A DNA stretch of 64,000 nucleotides from Ectopseudomonas chengduensis (GCF_900102635.1 NZ_FMZQ01000001.1:682001-746000); one strand, 5' to 3'; numbered from the stretch's first letter, positions 1 to 13,726 are shown. The notes: generated by a model not told the origin, from the letters alone. Numbers and translations: made by a program.

Positions 1-1631
1 CGGCGATTCTTGCCGGGGGTGCCTGGGTTGCCGCCTGCGTTACTGCGCGGCTGCCTGTTGTTGCTGTTGGCTTTCTGGCCCTGGCCTGGAGCCGCGCCAT
101 TACCTGCAGCCCCGCCGCCTGGGCGACGACCGCGACCTTGCGGCTTGTTCTGCACCGGTACGTAATCGGCTCGATTGCCGAAATTATCGATTTCGTCGTC
201 GAGGAACTCTTCCGGGTCGCGATCCGGAGGCAATGGTGGAACAGCCGGCGCAGCGCCACGACTCTGGTTGCGAGGCTGCTGGCCACGGCGATTCTGGCCC
301 TGGCCTTGCTGTTGCGGCTTGGCTTTCTGATCCTTGCCGCTGTCCTTGCCCTTGTCTCTGCGACCACCGTTGTTACGCTCGCCCTTGGGCTTGTCGCCGC
401 CCTGGGCGTTCTGCGCCTTGGCCGGCTTCTGCCCGCGCGGCTGGCGCGGTTCGCGGGTTTCCGGGCGCTCGGCCTCGACGGTGCTGGCATCGAAGCCCAG
501 CAGGTCGCCGTCGGGGATCTTCTGCTTGGTCATGCGTTCGATGCTTTTCAGCAGCTTCTCTTCGTCCGGCGCGACCAGCGAGATGGCCTCGCCGCTACGG
601 CCAGCACGGCCAGTACGGCCGATGCGGTGGACGTAGTCTTCCTCGACGTTGGGCAGCTCGAAGTTGACCACGTGCGGCAGTTGGTCGATATCCAGGCCGC
701 GTGCGGCGATATCGGTGGCCACCAGGATGCGTACCTGGTTGGCCTTGAAATCGGCCAGGGCCTTGGTGCGCGCGTTCTGGCTCTTGTTGCCATGGATCGC
801 GGCAGCCGGCAGACCATGCTTGTCGAGGTACTCGGCCAGGCGGTTGGCGCCGTGCTTGGTGCGGGTGAAGACCAGCACCTGTTCCCAGGCGCCCTGGGTG
901 ATCAGGTGGGCGAGCAGGGCGCGCTTGTGACTGGAAGCCAGGCGGAACACGCGCTGTTCGATGCGCTCGACCGTGGTGTTTGGCGGCGTGACCTCGATGC
1001 GCTCGGGGTTGTGCAGCAGCTTGCCGGCGAGGTCAGTGATGTCCTTGGAGAAGGTCGCCGAGAACAGCAGGTTCTGGCGCTGTGTCGGCAGTTTGGCCAG
1101 CACCTTCTTGACGTCATGAATGAAGCCCATGTCGAGCATGCGGTCGGCTTCATCGAGCACGAGGATTTCGACATGAGACAGGTCGATGGCTTTCTGATTG
1201 GCCAGGTCGAGCAGGCGACCAGGGCAGGCCACCAGTACGTCGACCCCCTTGGCTAGGGCCTGGACCTGCGGGTTCATGCCAACGCCGCCGAAAATGCAGG
1301 CGCTGACGAATTTCAAATCACGGGCATAGACCTTGAAGCTGTCATGCACCTGGGCGGCCAGTTCGCGAGTGGGTGTCAGCACCAGCACGCGAGGTTGTTT
1401 CGGGCCGTGACGTTGTTCGCGATCCGGATGACCGCCCGGAAACAGGCGTTCGAGGATCGGCAGGGCGAAACCGCCCGTCTTACCTGTACCCGTCTGGGCC
1501 GCCACCATGAGATCGCGACCTTGCAACACGGCGGGAATGGCCCGCTGTTGCACCGGAGTGGGTTGGGTGTAGCCGGCGGACTCGACCGCACGGACTAGAG
1601 CCTCGGAGAGACCGAGGGAGGCAAAGGACAT
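1..1631 (-). CDS. rhlE: ATP-dependent RNA helicase RhlE (3' end outside window)
   Basis: DEAD-box RNA helicase of the RhlE group, acting on structured RNA in ribosome assembly and mRNA turnover. Translation from 1631 begins [21 protein letters not shown], with the Q motif (TPVQQ) near residue 25 and Walker A AQTGTGKT at 45-52. At least 543 codons are present and the frame is still open at base 1, so the C-terminus is missing. The last visible part (after [10 protein letters not shown]) is a low-complexity tail rich in R, G, N, P and Q, typical of the long RhlE forms of Pseudomonas, where basic tails aid RNA binding. The gene stands alone on the minus strand. The true length cannot be seen. 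Confidence 0.93.
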   Translation of the reverse strand, partial: MSFASLGLSEALVRAVESAGYTQPTPVQQRAIPAVLQGRDLMVAAQTGTGKTGGFALPILERLFPGGHPDREQRHGPKQPRVLVLTPTRELAAQVHDSFKVYARDLKFVSACIFGGVGMNPQVQALAKGVDVLVACPGRLLDLANQKAIDLSHVEILVLDEADRMLDMGFIHDVKKVLAKLPTQRQNLLFSATFSKDITDLAGKLLHNPERIEVTPPNTTVERIEQRVFRLASSHKRALLAHLITQGAWEQVLVFTRTKHGANRLAEYLDKHGLPAAAIHGNKSQNARTKALADFKANQVRILVATDIAARGLDIDQLPHVVNFELPNVEEDYVHRIGRTGRAGRSGEAISLVAPDEEKLLKSIERMTKQKIPDGDLLGFDASTVEAERPETREPRQPRGQKPAKAQNAQGGDKPKGERNNGGRRDKGKDSGKDQKAKPQQQGQGQNRRGQQPRNQSRGAAPAVPPLPPDRDPEEFLDDEIDNFGNRADYVPVQNKPQGRGRRPGGGAAGNGAAPGQGQKANSNNRQPRSNAGGNPGTPGKNR

Positions 1632-1817
1632 GAGCAATCCTGTACTAAGTGAGGGCGTGGCCCTGGGGGTGTAGAGCCTGGCTTGAATCACACGTGGGGG
1701 CGTGATCCCGTCCGGTACTGCTGGCTTCTGGGAGCTAGCATCCGGGCGCAAGCCTGGCGGGAAGCCCCGAGTATAACAGAGCTGAAGCCTTGCGCAGCTA
1801 CCAGCCTGTCGGTTGGT

Positions 1818-2576
1818 TCACGGCTTGAGCCGATCAGGGTTGGCGTAGCGCTGCTGCAGTTGGGCATAGGCAGGTTCGCGCTTGAAGCGGCGCAGTTCGT
1901 CAGCGAAGTCCTTGGCCAGGCTAGCCAGGGCAGGGTCGTGACGCAGCGCGAGGTATAGACGGTCGTGGCCGACCGCCTTGCGGTTGTAGTCGACCTGCTG
2001 TTGCAAGCCCATCTGGGTGGTCAGGTAGAGGCCGGCGCGACGGTCATTGATGACCAGATCGACGCGGTGGCGGATCAGCTTGCCCAGATTGGCCTCGTGA
2101 GTCGGAGCCTCTTCGCGACTGAACAAGGGCGAATTGCGGAAGGTTTCGTCGTTGTACCAGTAGCCTGGCGAGATGCCGATCACCAGGTCGCGCAGGTCTT
2201 TCAGGCTCTCATAGGGGTAGGGGCGGTTACGTGCGTAGAACAGCACCAGTTCGACGTCACTTAGCGGCTCTTCGACGAAGAGCATGCTCGCTTCGCGCTC
2301 GGGCAGATGGAAAATATCCAGAATGCCGTCTGCATTGCCTAGTTCCAGCTCCAGCAGGCAGCGCTTCCACGGCAGGAACTGCAGGTCCAGCTTTACCCCC
2401 AGGCGCTGCAGCACCTCGCGGGTGATCTCGTAGTCGAGGCCAGCGGCCTGGCCGTCTTCCTCGTAGACGTAGGGCGCCCAGGCATCCGTGACCAGGCGCA
2501 GCGTTTCGCCGCGGGCGGCGAAGGCGCAACAGCACAGTAAAAGAGTGGTGATAATCTGGCGCTGGAATAATGACAT
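1818..2576 (-). CDS. Periplasmic solute-binding protein, amino-acid ABC type (orphan)
   Basis: 252-residue extracellular solute-binding protein of family 3 (SBP_bac_3). A hydrophobic signal peptide spans about residues 1-22 (SLFQRQIITTLLLCCCAFAA), and the mature part opens with ETLRLVTDAWAPYVYEEDG, the typical first strand of this fold. It probably binds a polar amino acid or similar solute in the periplasm. No ABC permease or ATPase gene is adjacent, so it may work with a remote transporter or as a sensor. The Shine-Dalgarno signal is weak. The ligand cannot be told from sequence. Confidence 0.8.
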   Translation of the reverse strand: MSLFQRQIITTLLLCCCAFAARGETLRLVTDAWAPYVYEEDGQAAGLDYEITREVLQRLGVKLDLQFLPWKRCLLELELGNADGILDIFHLPEREASMLFVEEPLSDVELVLFYARNRPYPYESLKDLRDLVIGISPGYWYNDETFRNSPLFSREEAPTHEANLGKLIRHRVDLVINDRRAGLYLTTQMGLQQQVDYNRKAVGHDRLYLALRHDPALASLAKDFADELRRFKREPAYAQLQQRYANPDRLKP

Positions 2577-2628
2577 CGCGCCAGATTAGCGATTTTGCGG
2601 GTGCCGTGAAAGTGCGTCTTGCGCAGCC

Positions 2629-4002
2629 TCAGTCGACTACTCGATAGCAGGGCTCATAGGCACTGCCGCCCGGCAGCTTCATGCGGTGCTGCTCGACGAA
2701 GGCCTGCAGCAGGCGATCCAGCGGGCGCATGATGGTGGTTTCACCGCGAATTTCGTAGGGGCCGTGCTCCTCGATCAGGCGGATGCCGTTCTCCTTGACG
2801 TTGCCCGCGACGATGCCGGAGAACGCGCGGCGCAGGTTGGCGGCCAGGTGATGCAACGGCTGCTCGCGGGTGAGGTTGAGGCTGGCCATGGCTTCGTGGG
2901 TCGGCTCGAACGGGTGCTGGAAGCTTTCGTCGATCTTCAGCAACCAGTTGAAGTGGAAGGCGTCGTTGCGCTCGCGGCGGAACTGGCGCACGGCCTTGAT
3001 GCCGACGGCCATCTCGCGGGCAACTTCGGCCGGGTCGTTGACGATCATGCGGTAGCGCTGCTGGGCGGCCTCACCGAGGGTCGCTCCAATGAAGTCATGC
3101 AGCTGCTGCAGATACGGCCCGGCGCTCTTCGGGCCGGTAAGGATGACCGGGAAGGGCAGGTCCTGGTTGTCCGGGTGGGTGAGGATACCCAGCAGGTAGA
3201 GGAACTCTTCGGCAGTGCCGGCGCCGCCGGGGAAGATGATGATGCCGTGGCCGACGCGGACGAAGGCTTCCAGGCGCTTCTCGATGTCCGGCAGGATCAC
3301 CAGCTCGTTGACGATCGGATTCGGCGCTTCGGCGGCAATGATGCCGGGTTCGGTCAGGCCCAGGTAGCGGCCCTTGAGGTTGCGCTGCTTGGCGTGGCTG
3401 ATGGTGGCACCCTTCATCGGCCCCTTCATCACGCCCGGGCCGCAGCCGGTGCAGATGTCCAGGCCGCGCAGACCAAGCTCGTGACCGACCTTCTTGGTGT
3501 ACTTGTATTCCTCGGTGCTGATCGAGTGGCCACCCCAGCACACCACCATCTTCGGCTCCACGCCGCTGCGCAGGGTCTGGGCGTTGCGCAGCAGATGGAA
3601 GACGTAATCGGTGATGCCTTCGGAGCTGTCCAGGTCGATGCGCTTGTTCTCCAGCTCGCTCTGCGTGTAGACGATGTCGCGCAGGGCGCTGAACAGCATC
3701 TCGCGGGTGCTGGCGATCATCTCGCCATCGACGAAGGCGTCGGCCGGCGCGTTGATCAGCTCCAGGCGGATGCCGCGATCCTGCTGGTGAATCTTCACTT
3801 CGAAGTCCGGGTAGGCCTCGAGGATGGTCTTGGCGTTGTCGCTGTGCGAGCCGGTGTTGAGGATCGCCAGTGCGCACTGGCGAAACAGGCGATAAACGCT
3901 ACCGGAGCCGGTTTCGCGCAGTTGCTGAACTTCGCGCTGCGAGAGGGTTTCCAGGCTGCCCTTGGGGCTGACTGAGGCGTTGATCTTGGTGCGTTTGAGC
4001 AT
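2629..4002 (-). CDS. ppnN: Pyrimidine/purine nucleotide 5'-monophosphate nucleosidase
   Basis: 457-residue homologue of E. coli PpnN (YgdH), which hydrolyses nucleoside 5'-monophosphates to base plus ribose 5-phosphate for salvage and responds to (p)ppGpp. The central LOG-family Rossmann domain carries GGHSIS, the glycine-rich ICTGCGPGVMKG segment and the signature PGGAGTAEE. N- and C-terminal extensions (MLKRTKINASVSPKGSLETLS and the stretch ending CYRVVD) match the long PpnN form rather than the short cytokinin-activating LOG enzymes. An AAGGA ribosome site lies about 9 bases before the ATG. It follows metF on the same strand across an 82-base gap holding a strong hairpin. Assignment is firm; regulation by (p)ppGpp is family knowledge. 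Confidence 0.92.
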   Translation of the reverse strand: MLKRTKINASVSPKGSLETLSQREVQQLRETGSGSVYRLFRQCALAILNTGSHSDNAKTILEAYPDFEVKIHQQDRGIRLELINAPADAFVDGEMIASTREMLFSALRDIVYTQSELENKRIDLDSSEGITDYVFHLLRNAQTLRSGVEPKMVVCWGGHSISTEEYKYTKKVGHELGLRGLDICTGCGPGVMKGPMKGATISHAKQRNLKGRYLGLTEPGIIAAEAPNPIVNELVILPDIEKRLEAFVRVGHGIIIFPGGAGTAEEFLYLLGILTHPDNQDLPFPVILTGPKSAGPYLQQLHDFIGATLGEAAQQRYRMIVNDPAEVAREMAVGIKAVRQFRRERNDAFHFNWLLKIDESFQHPFEPTHEAMASLNLTREQPLHHLAANLRRAFSGIVAGNVKENGIRLIEEHGPYEIRGETTIMRPLDRLLQAFVEQHRMKLPGGSAYEPCYRVVD

Positions 4003-4044
4003 GAGGGGCGATCCTTCGGCGGCAAGGCGGGAGGGCGAAGCGAG

Positions 4045-4069
4045 CAGGCTGCCCAGGGTGGGCAGCCTG
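4045..4069 (-). terminator. Strong stem-loop between metF and ppnN
   Basis: A perfect 11-bp stem (CAGGCTGCCCA / TGGGCAGCCTG) with a 3-base GGG loop (CCC in the transcript) lies 16 bases past the metF stop. No U-tract follows, so it is not a classic intrinsic terminator. It could stabilise the metF 3' end or act with Rho. Confidence 0.4.
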
Positions 4070-4084
4070 TGAGTAAGCGGCCTG

Positions 4085-4930
4085 CTAACGCTGCAGCTTG
4101 AGATTGTTCCAGATGGCCAGGCTGGGGCCAGCCAGGTTCATGCTGTAGAAGTGCAGACCGGGCGCGCCGCCTTGCAGCAGGCGTTCGCACATCTCGGTGA
4201 TGACCTGTTCGCCGAAGACGCGAATGCTGTCGGCGTCGTCGCCGTAGGCTTCCAGTTGCTTGCGTACCCAGCGTGGGATTTCAGCGCCGCAGGCGTCGGA
4301 GAAGCGCGCCAGCTTGCTGTAGTTGGTGATCGGCATGATGCCCGGCACCACCGGAATGTCCACGCCCAGTTTCTGCACGCGCTCGACGAAGTAGAAATAG
4401 CTGTCGGCGTTGAAGAAGTACTGGGTGATGGCGCTGTCGGCACCGGCCTTGGCCTTGCGTACGAAGTTGGCGATGTCGTCCTCGAAGTTGCGCGCCTGCG
4501 GATGCATCTCCGGGTAGGCGGCGATTTCGATATGGAAGTGATCACCGGTTTCAGTGCGGATAAACTCGACCAGTTCATTGGCGTAGCGCAGCTCGCCGCT
4601 GGCCATGCCCATGCCGGATGGCAGGTCGCCGCGCAGGGCAACGATGCGCTTGATGCCGGCATTCTTGTACAGGTTCAGCAGCTCGCGCAGCTCTGCTTTG
4701 CTGTCGCCCACGCAGGACAGGTGCGGGGCGGTGGGCACCTTGATCTCGCCATCGAGCTGCAGCACGGTGTTGAGGGTGCGGTCGCGGGTCGAACCGCCGG
4801 CGCCGTAAGTGCAGGAGAAGAAATCGGGGTTGTAGGTCGCCAGCTGGCGCGCCACGTCCATCAGTTTTTCATGCCCGGCTTCGGTCTTGGTGGGGAAGAA
4901 CTCGAAGCTGTAGCGGCGTTCTTGGCTCAT
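4085..4930 (-). CDS. metF: 5,10-methylenetetrahydrofolate reductase
   Basis: FAD-dependent MetF reduces 5,10-methylene-THF to 5-methyl-THF, the methyl donor for methionine synthesis. The start at 4930 gives MSQERRYSFEFFPTKTEAGH, the conserved first strand with its FEFFP motif, and 281 residues in all. An in-frame upstream ATG at 4975 would add 15 residues encoded by the intergenic repeat and is less likely. The active-site region CVGDSKAELRELL and the ALRGDLP motif are present. It lies downstream of sahH, separated by a repeat element (4951-5027), and probably shares its transcript and SAH-riboswitch control, so homocysteine release and methyl supply are coordinated. Confidence 0.94.
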   Translation of the reverse strand: MSQERRYSFEFFPTKTEAGHEKLMDVARQLATYNPDFFSCTYGAGGSTRDRTLNTVLQLDGEIKVPTAPHLSCVGDSKAELRELLNLYKNAGIKRIVALRGDLPSGMGMASGELRYANELVEFIRTETGDHFHIEIAAYPEMHPQARNFEDDIANFVRKAKAGADSAITQYFFNADSYFYFVERVQKLGVDIPVVPGIMPITNYSKLARFSDACGAEIPRWVRKQLEAYGDDADSIRVFGEQVITEMCERLLQGGAPGLHFYSMNLAGPSLAIWNNLKLQR

Positions 4931-4950
4931 AGGGTTTCTAGCCTTGGAGA

Positions 4951-5027
4951 CGTAGGGTGGATGGCGTTTTTCCATCCACCTTGCGGGAAGTCGGCGGTGG
5001 ATAAGCCAGGGGCTTACCCACCCTACG
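4951..5027. repeat. Composite intergenic repeat inside the sahH-metF operon
   Basis: Outer arms CGTAGGG (4951-4957) and CCCTACG (5021-5027) enclose two hairpins. The first is a perfect 9-bp stem GGTGGATGG/CCATCCACC (4956-4964 with 4972-4980). The second is GGTGGATAAGCC against GGCTTACCCACC with one G-T mismatch (4996-5022). The GTAGGGTG core recurs near 34.6 and 59.0 kb. It behaves like a REP/BIME element and could stabilise the sahH mRNA 3' end. Confidence 0.75.
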
Positions 5028-5029
5028 CA

Positions 5030-7286
<2,257 letters not shown>

Positions 7287-7302
7287 TCGCAGTCGCTGCC
7301 TG

Positions 7303-7438
7303 TCGCGGCTAAAGCCCCTCCCACGGTCTTTGTCTTTGCTCACCCCATCGGCTAAAGCAGTGCGTCGCTCTGCCCCTCCAACAAGAGCACTACTATCCCG
7401 TGGGAGGGGCTTTAGCCGCGAACTGTTTTAGCCGCGAG
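7303..7438. repeat. Inverted pair of REP elements between convergent genes
   Basis: A 24-base arm TCGCGGCTAAAGCCCCTCCC-ACGG (7303-7326) is repeated perfectly inverted at 7398-7421. A further partial copy of the TTTTAGCCGCGAG end lies at 7426-7438. This is the typical pseudomonad REP core. It fills the space between the regulator stop and the preA stop and may act as a bidirectional transcription boundary. Confidence 0.85.
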
Positions 7439-7444
7439 CTATTT

Positions 7445-8719
7445 TCAACTGGCCACGCGGTACGGATTGCGCGGGTCGTGGTTCCAGTCGAGGAAGGGTT
7501 TGCCAGTGTCCTGAGTCACCATCTCGATGCAGTCCTGCACCGGGCAGGTGATCTGGCACAGGTTGCAGCCCACGCACTCTGCGTCGATCACCTCGTATTT
7601 ATGCGTGCCGTCGGCCTGGGGCAGGCTGGCGATGGCCTGGTGCGAGGTGTCTTCGCAGGCGATATGGCAGCGGCCGCAGCCAATGCAGGCGTCCTGGTCG
7701 ATCCTGGCGATCACCTGGTAGTTGATGTCCAGGTACTTCCAGTCGGTGGTATTGCCCACCGCGCGCCCGGAGAAATCTTGCAGGCTGGCGTAGCCCTGGC
7801 TGTCCATCCAGCGCGACAGGCCGTCTTTCATCTCCTCGACGATGCGAAAGCCATGCAGCATGGCCGCCGTACACACCTGCACCGCGCCACAACCCAGCGC
7901 CACGAACTCCGCCGCGTCGCGCCAGCTACCAATGCCACCGATACCGCAGATCGGCAGGCCACGGGTTTCCGGATCGCGGGCGATCTCGGCAACCATGTTC
8001 AATGCAATGGGTTTGACCGCTGAACCGCAGTAGCCGCCGTGGGTGCTCTGCGTGCCGACGATGGGGAGAGCGACCATGCGCTCCAGGTCGATGCTGGTGA
8101 TCGAGTTGATGGTGTTGATCAGCGACACCGCATCGGCGCCGCCACGATGGGCGGCGCGTGCCGAGGTGCGAATGTCGGTGATGTTCGGCGTCAGCTTGAC
8201 GATCACTGGCAGCGAGCAATAGGTCTTGCACCAGCGGGTGACCATCTCCACGTATTCCGGTACCTGGCCGACCGCCGCGCCCATGCCGCGCTCGGGCATG
8301 CCGTGGGGGCAGCCGAAGTTCAGCTCGATACCGTCGCAGCCGGTGGCTTCCACCAGTGGCAGGATGGTTTTCCAGGATTCCTCGACGCAGGGCACCATCA
8401 AGGACACGATCAGCGCGCGGTCCGGCCAGTCCTTCTTCACCTGGGTGATTTCGCGCAGGTTGATTTCCAGCGAGCGGTCGGTGATCAGTTCGATGTTATT
8501 GATCCCGAGGACGCTTCTGTCAGCCCCAAAGTGCGCCGAGTAGCGTGACGACACGTTGACCGCTGCCGGGTCTTCACCGAGGGTCTTCCAGACCACGCCG
8601 CCCCAGCCGGCCTCGAAGGCGCGGACCACGTTGTAGGCCTTGTCGGTGGGCGGCGCGCTGGCCAGCCAGAAGGGGTTGGGGGCCTTGATTCCGGCAAATT
8701 CGATGGATAGATCGGCCAT
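7445..8719 (-). CDS. preA: NAD-dependent dihydropyrimidine dehydrogenase, subunit PreA
   Basis: 424-residue FMN and iron-sulphur subunit that reduces uracil and thymine to the dihydropyrimidines, the first step of reductive pyrimidine breakdown. It has a dihydroorotate-dehydrogenase-like barrel (ASAPPTDKAYNVVRAFEAGW near the N-terminus, ELNFGCPHGMPERGMG in the middle). The C-terminus carries two [4Fe-4S] motifs, CIGCGRCHIAC and CVGCNLCQITCPVQDC. Its ATG directly follows the preT stop (TAA then ATG), indicating translational coupling. It is the last gene of hydA-preT-preA. Confidence 0.95.
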   Translation of the reverse strand: MADLSIEFAGIKAPNPFWLASAPPTDKAYNVVRAFEAGWGGVVWKTLGEDPAAVNVSSRYSAHFGADRSVLGINNIELITDRSLEINLREITQVKKDWPDRALIVSLMVPCVEESWKTILPLVEATGCDGIELNFGCPHGMPERGMGAAVGQVPEYVEMVTRWCKTYCSLPVIVKLTPNITDIRTSARAAHRGGADAVSLINTINSITSIDLERMVALPIVGTQSTHGGYCGSAVKPIALNMVAEIARDPETRGLPICGIGGIGSWRDAAEFVALGCGAVQVCTAAMLHGFRIVEEMKDGLSRWMDSQGYASLQDFSGRAVGNTTDWKYLDINYQVIARIDQDACIGCGRCHIACEDTSHQAIASLPQADGTHKYEVIDAECVGCNLCQITCPVQDCIEMVTQDTGKPFLDWNHDPRNPYRVAS

Positions 8720-10087
8720 TTATGCGGCCTCCACATTGAGCATCAGGTGAGAGTGGATGGCCTCGGCGGCCAGCTTGCCGTGCTGCACGGCTTGTACGGT
8801 GAGGTCCTGGCCCAGGGCGGTGCAGTCGCCGCCGGCATACACGCCTGGCACGCTGGTTTGCAGCTGGGCGTCGACCCAGATGCGTTCGCCTTCGCGCTTC
8901 AGTTCGCGGGCCAGCGGGTCGTTCAGGGCTTGGCCGTCAAAGGCCTGGCCGATGGCGGTGAAGATGGCGTCTGCGGCCAGCTCGAAGGTTTGTCCGGTGC
9001 TTTGCAGGCGGCCGTTCTCCAGACGCGTGCGGGCGAAGCGCATGCCGCGCACCTGACCCTGATCGTTCAACAGCACCGCGTCCGGCTGTGCCCAGGTCAG
9101 CAGGCGTACCTGATTGGCCTTGGCGATGTCCTGTTCGTGTGCGGTGGCGCCCATTTCCTCGAAGCCCCGGCGATAGACCAGGTTGACGTCGCGGGCACCG
9201 AGTTTGCTCATTTGCACCGCCATGTCGATGGCGGTGTTGCCGGCGCCGAGGACGATGCAGCGCTCGGCCACCGGCAGTTGCGTCAGGTCATCGCTCTGCC
9301 GTAGTTCGCGGATGTAATCGGTGGCGGCGAGCAGCCCCGGCGCCTCTTCGCCCGGCAGGCCAAGGCGTTTGCTGGCCGCCAGGCCGATGCCGAGAAATAC
9401 GGCGTCGAACTGCTGGTGCAGCTCGCTGAGGCTGAGGTCGTCGCCCAGTTTGTGGCCATGGCGGATCTCGATGCCGCCGATCTGCAAAAGGAACTCCACT
9501 TCGCGTTGGGCGAAGTCGTCGACCAGCTTGTACTTGGCGATGCCGTATTCATTGAGGCCGCCGGCTTTCTCGCGTGCCTCGAAGATCACCACTTCATGAC
9601 CGTGCATGGCCAGGCGATGAGCGCAGGACAAACCCGCCGGCCCTGCACCGACCACGGCAATGCGCTTGCCGCTGGCCGGGGCGCGCTGGAACGGGTGCTC
9701 GCTGAACTGCGCGTTGTCGATGGCATAGCGCTGCAAAGGGCCGATCAGCACGGGCGCGCATTCCTGCGCGTTGTTACGCACGCAGGCTTGCTGGCACAGA
9801 ATCTCGGTGGGGCAGACGCGGGCGCAGCTGCCGCCGAGGATATTCGCCGAGAGAATCTTCTCGGCCGCGCCCTGAACGTTCTCGTGGCTGATATTGCGGA
9901 TGAACGAGGGGATGTCGATCTCGCTGGGGCAGGCATTCACGCAGGGTGCGTCGTAGCAATACAGGCAGCGAGCGCTTTCCAGTGCGGCCTGGCGGGCGGT
10001 GAGCGGTGGGGCCAGATCGCTGAAACGATCGGCCAGTTCGGCCGCCCCGGCATCCGGTCGCGGCAAATGGCTGAGGGTGTCTATCAC
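8720..10087 (-). CDS. preT: NAD-dependent dihydropyrimidine dehydrogenase, subunit PreT
   Basis: 455-residue electron-transfer subunit, related to the small subunit of glutamate synthase. The N-terminus holds cysteine clusters for [4Fe-4S] centres (CLYCYDAPCVNACPSEIDIP and CARVCPTEILCQQACVRN), followed by the FAD fingerprint VVGAGPAGLSCAHRLA and the NAD(P)H fingerprint VLGAGNTAIDMA. It passes electrons from NAD(P)H to PreA. Translation starts at GTG (10087) with a GAGG ribosome site 8 bases upstream. It abuts preA without a gap and lies 111 bases after hydA. Confidence 0.94.
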   Translation of the reverse strand: MIDTLSHLPRPDAGAAELADRFSDLAPPLTARQAALESARCLYCYDAPCVNACPSEIDIPSFIRNISHENVQGAAEKILSANILGGSCARVCPTEILCQQACVRNNAQECAPVLIGPLQRYAIDNAQFSEHPFQRAPASGKRIAVVGAGPAGLSCAHRLAMHGHEVVIFEAREKAGGLNEYGIAKYKLVDDFAQREVEFLLQIGGIEIRHGHKLGDDLSLSELHQQFDAVFLGIGLAASKRLGLPGEEAPGLLAATDYIRELRQSDDLTQLPVAERCIVLGAGNTAIDMAVQMSKLGARDVNLVYRRGFEEMGATAHEQDIAKANQVRLLTWAQPDAVLLNDQGQVRGMRFARTRLENGRLQSTGQTFELAADAIFTAIGQAFDGQALNDPLARELKREGERIWVDAQLQTSVPGVYAGGDCTALGQDLTVQAVQHGKLAAEAIHSHLMLNVEAA

Positions 10088-10198
10088 GGTTATTGCCTCA
10101 CGGTTTTGTGGCTTTTATTCGGCAGTTAACAGCGGATAAGCGGCCATCCGGCCTCTGCGGGCCGGTGTGGCGAAGTAGTGGGGTGCCTGTGTAGCGGC

Positions 10199-12214
<2,016 letters not shown>

Positions 12215-13702
12215 ATGCAACAGAGCAGATCGGAAGTGACCGAGCGGGAGGGCTTGTATGAGCTGAACGCTGGCAGCGACGTACTCGACAGCCCGCGCTA
12301 CAACCATGACATCGCCCCGACCAAGGTGCATCAGCGCACCTGGAACAAGTGGCACATCACCGCGCTGTGGGTCGGCATGTCGATCTGTGTGCCCACCTAT
12401 ACCCTGGGCGGTGTGCTCACCGCCTACTTCGGCCTGTCGGTAGGCGAGGCGCTGCTGGCGATCCTGCTGGCCAACGTCGTGGTGTTGATTCCGCTGACCC
12501 TCAACGCCTTTGCCGGCACCAAGTACGGTATCCCCTTTCCGGTATTGCTGCGTTCCTCGTTCGGCATACTCGGTTCCAACGTGCCCTGCTTGATCCGCGC
12601 CGTGGTGGCCTGCGGCTGGTTCGGCATTCAGACCATGTTCGGCGGCCTGGCGATCCACCTGCTGCTGGGTTCGATCTTCGAGGGCTGGAAGGCGCTCGGT
12701 GGCACCGGCGAGGTGATCGGTTTCATGATCTTCTGGGCACTTAACCTGTGGATCGTGCTGCGCGGCGCCGAGTCGATCAAATTGCTGGAAACCTTGTCCG
12801 CACCGCTGCTGGTGCTGGTTGGTGCCGGTCTGTTGGTGTGGGCGTTGCCCAACGTGTCGATGAGCGAGTTGCTGGCGCAGCCGGCCAATCGCCCCGAGGG
12901 TGCCAGCGTCACCGGTTACTTTCTCGCCGGGCTGACCGCCATGGTCGGCTTCTGGGCCACTCTGTCGCTGAACATCCCTGACTTCAGCCGCTACGCGAAA
13001 AGTCAGAAGGACCAGATTCTCGGGCAGATCTTCGGTCTGCCGCTGACCATGTTCCTCTTCGCTGCGCTCGGTGTGGTGATGACCGCCGCCTCGGAAGGTC
13101 TGGTGGGGCAGACGGTGGCAGATCCGGTCAGCCTGATCGGCCATATCCAGAGCCCCGGCTGGGTCGCCCTGGCCATGGCGCTGATCATCGTTGCCACGCT
13201 GTCGACCAATACGGCGGCGAATATCGTTTCGCCGACCAATGATTTCCAGAACATCGCCCCCAAGCTGATCGACCGCACCAAGGCGGTGATCCTCACCGGC
13301 CTGATCGGCCTGGGGCTGATGGGCCATGAGCTGCTGAAAAAGCTAGGGCTGCTGGTCTCCGAGCTGAGCCTGGAGAGCGTGTACTCCAACTGGTTGCTGG
13401 GGTACTCCAGCTTGCTCGGGCCGATTGCCGGGATCATGGTGGTCGACTACTTCCTGATCAAGAAACAGCAACTCGACCTGGCCGGGCTGTACCGCGATGA
13501 CGTCTACCCGGCGTGGAACTGGATCGGTTTCGCCGCCTTCGCCGTGCCGGTGGCGCTGACTCTGCTGTCGCTCGGTAGCAGCGCCTTCAGCTGGTTCTAC
13601 GACTACGGCTGGTTTACCGGCTCCTTCCTGGGCGGCTTGATCTATTTCGGCTTGTGCAGCCTGCGCAGCGCAAGGCCGGTGGTGGCCAAGGCACCGGTGT
13701 AG
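12215..13702 (+). CDS. NCS1-family nucleobase/hydantoin permease
   Basis: 495-residue inner-membrane symporter of the nucleobase-cation-symport-1 family (cytosine, uracil, allantoin and hydantoin carriers). About twelve hydrophobic helices can be seen. Family features include the N-terminal YNHDIAPTKVHQRTWNKWHI, the helix LWVGMSICVPTYTLGG and the central VACGWFGIQTMFGG. A GGAGAGG ribosome site precedes the ATG. It is transcribed with the amidohydrolase gene and divergently from hydA-preT-preA, so uracil, thymine or a hydantoin is the likely substrate. The exact substrate cannot be read from the sequence. Its stop codon lies within a REP element. Confidence 0.88.
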   Translation: MQQSRSEVTEREGLYELNAGSDVLDSPRYNHDIAPTKVHQRTWNKWHITALWVGMSICVPTYTLGGVLTAYFGLSVGEALLAILLANVVVLIPLTLNAFAGTKYGIPFPVLLRSSFGILGSNVPCLIRAVVACGWFGIQTMFGGLAIHLLLGSIFEGWKALGGTGEVIGFMIFWALNLWIVLRGAESIKLLETLSAPLLVLVGAGLLVWALPNVSMSELLAQPANRPEGASVTGYFLAGLTAMVGFWATLSLNIPDFSRYAKSQKDQILGQIFGLPLTMFLFAALGVVMTAASEGLVGQTVADPVSLIGHIQSPGWVALAMALIIVATLSTNTAANIVSPTNDFQNIAPKLIDRTKAVILTGLIGLGLMGHELLKKLGLLVSELSLESVYSNWLLGYSSLLGPIAGIMVVDYFLIKKQQLDLAGLYRDDVYPAWNWIGFAAFAVPVALTLLSLGSSAFSWFYDYGWFTGSFLGGLIYFGLCSLRSARPVVAKAPV

Positions 13703-13726
13703 GAGCGGGCTTGCCCGCGAAGCGAT
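13698..13726 (+). repeat. REP element overlapping the permease stop codon
   Basis: GTGTAGGAGCGGGC-TT-GCCCGCGAAGCGA is the classic REP type of fluorescent pseudomonads. The TAG at 13700-13702 is the permease stop, so the repeat supplies the last codon. It lies 46 bases before the next gene. Confidence 0.85.

Noticed and set aside
138..1256. 372-codon open frame antisense to rhlE
   Set aside because: Shadow of the helicase, whose reading frame carries all DEAD-box motifs.
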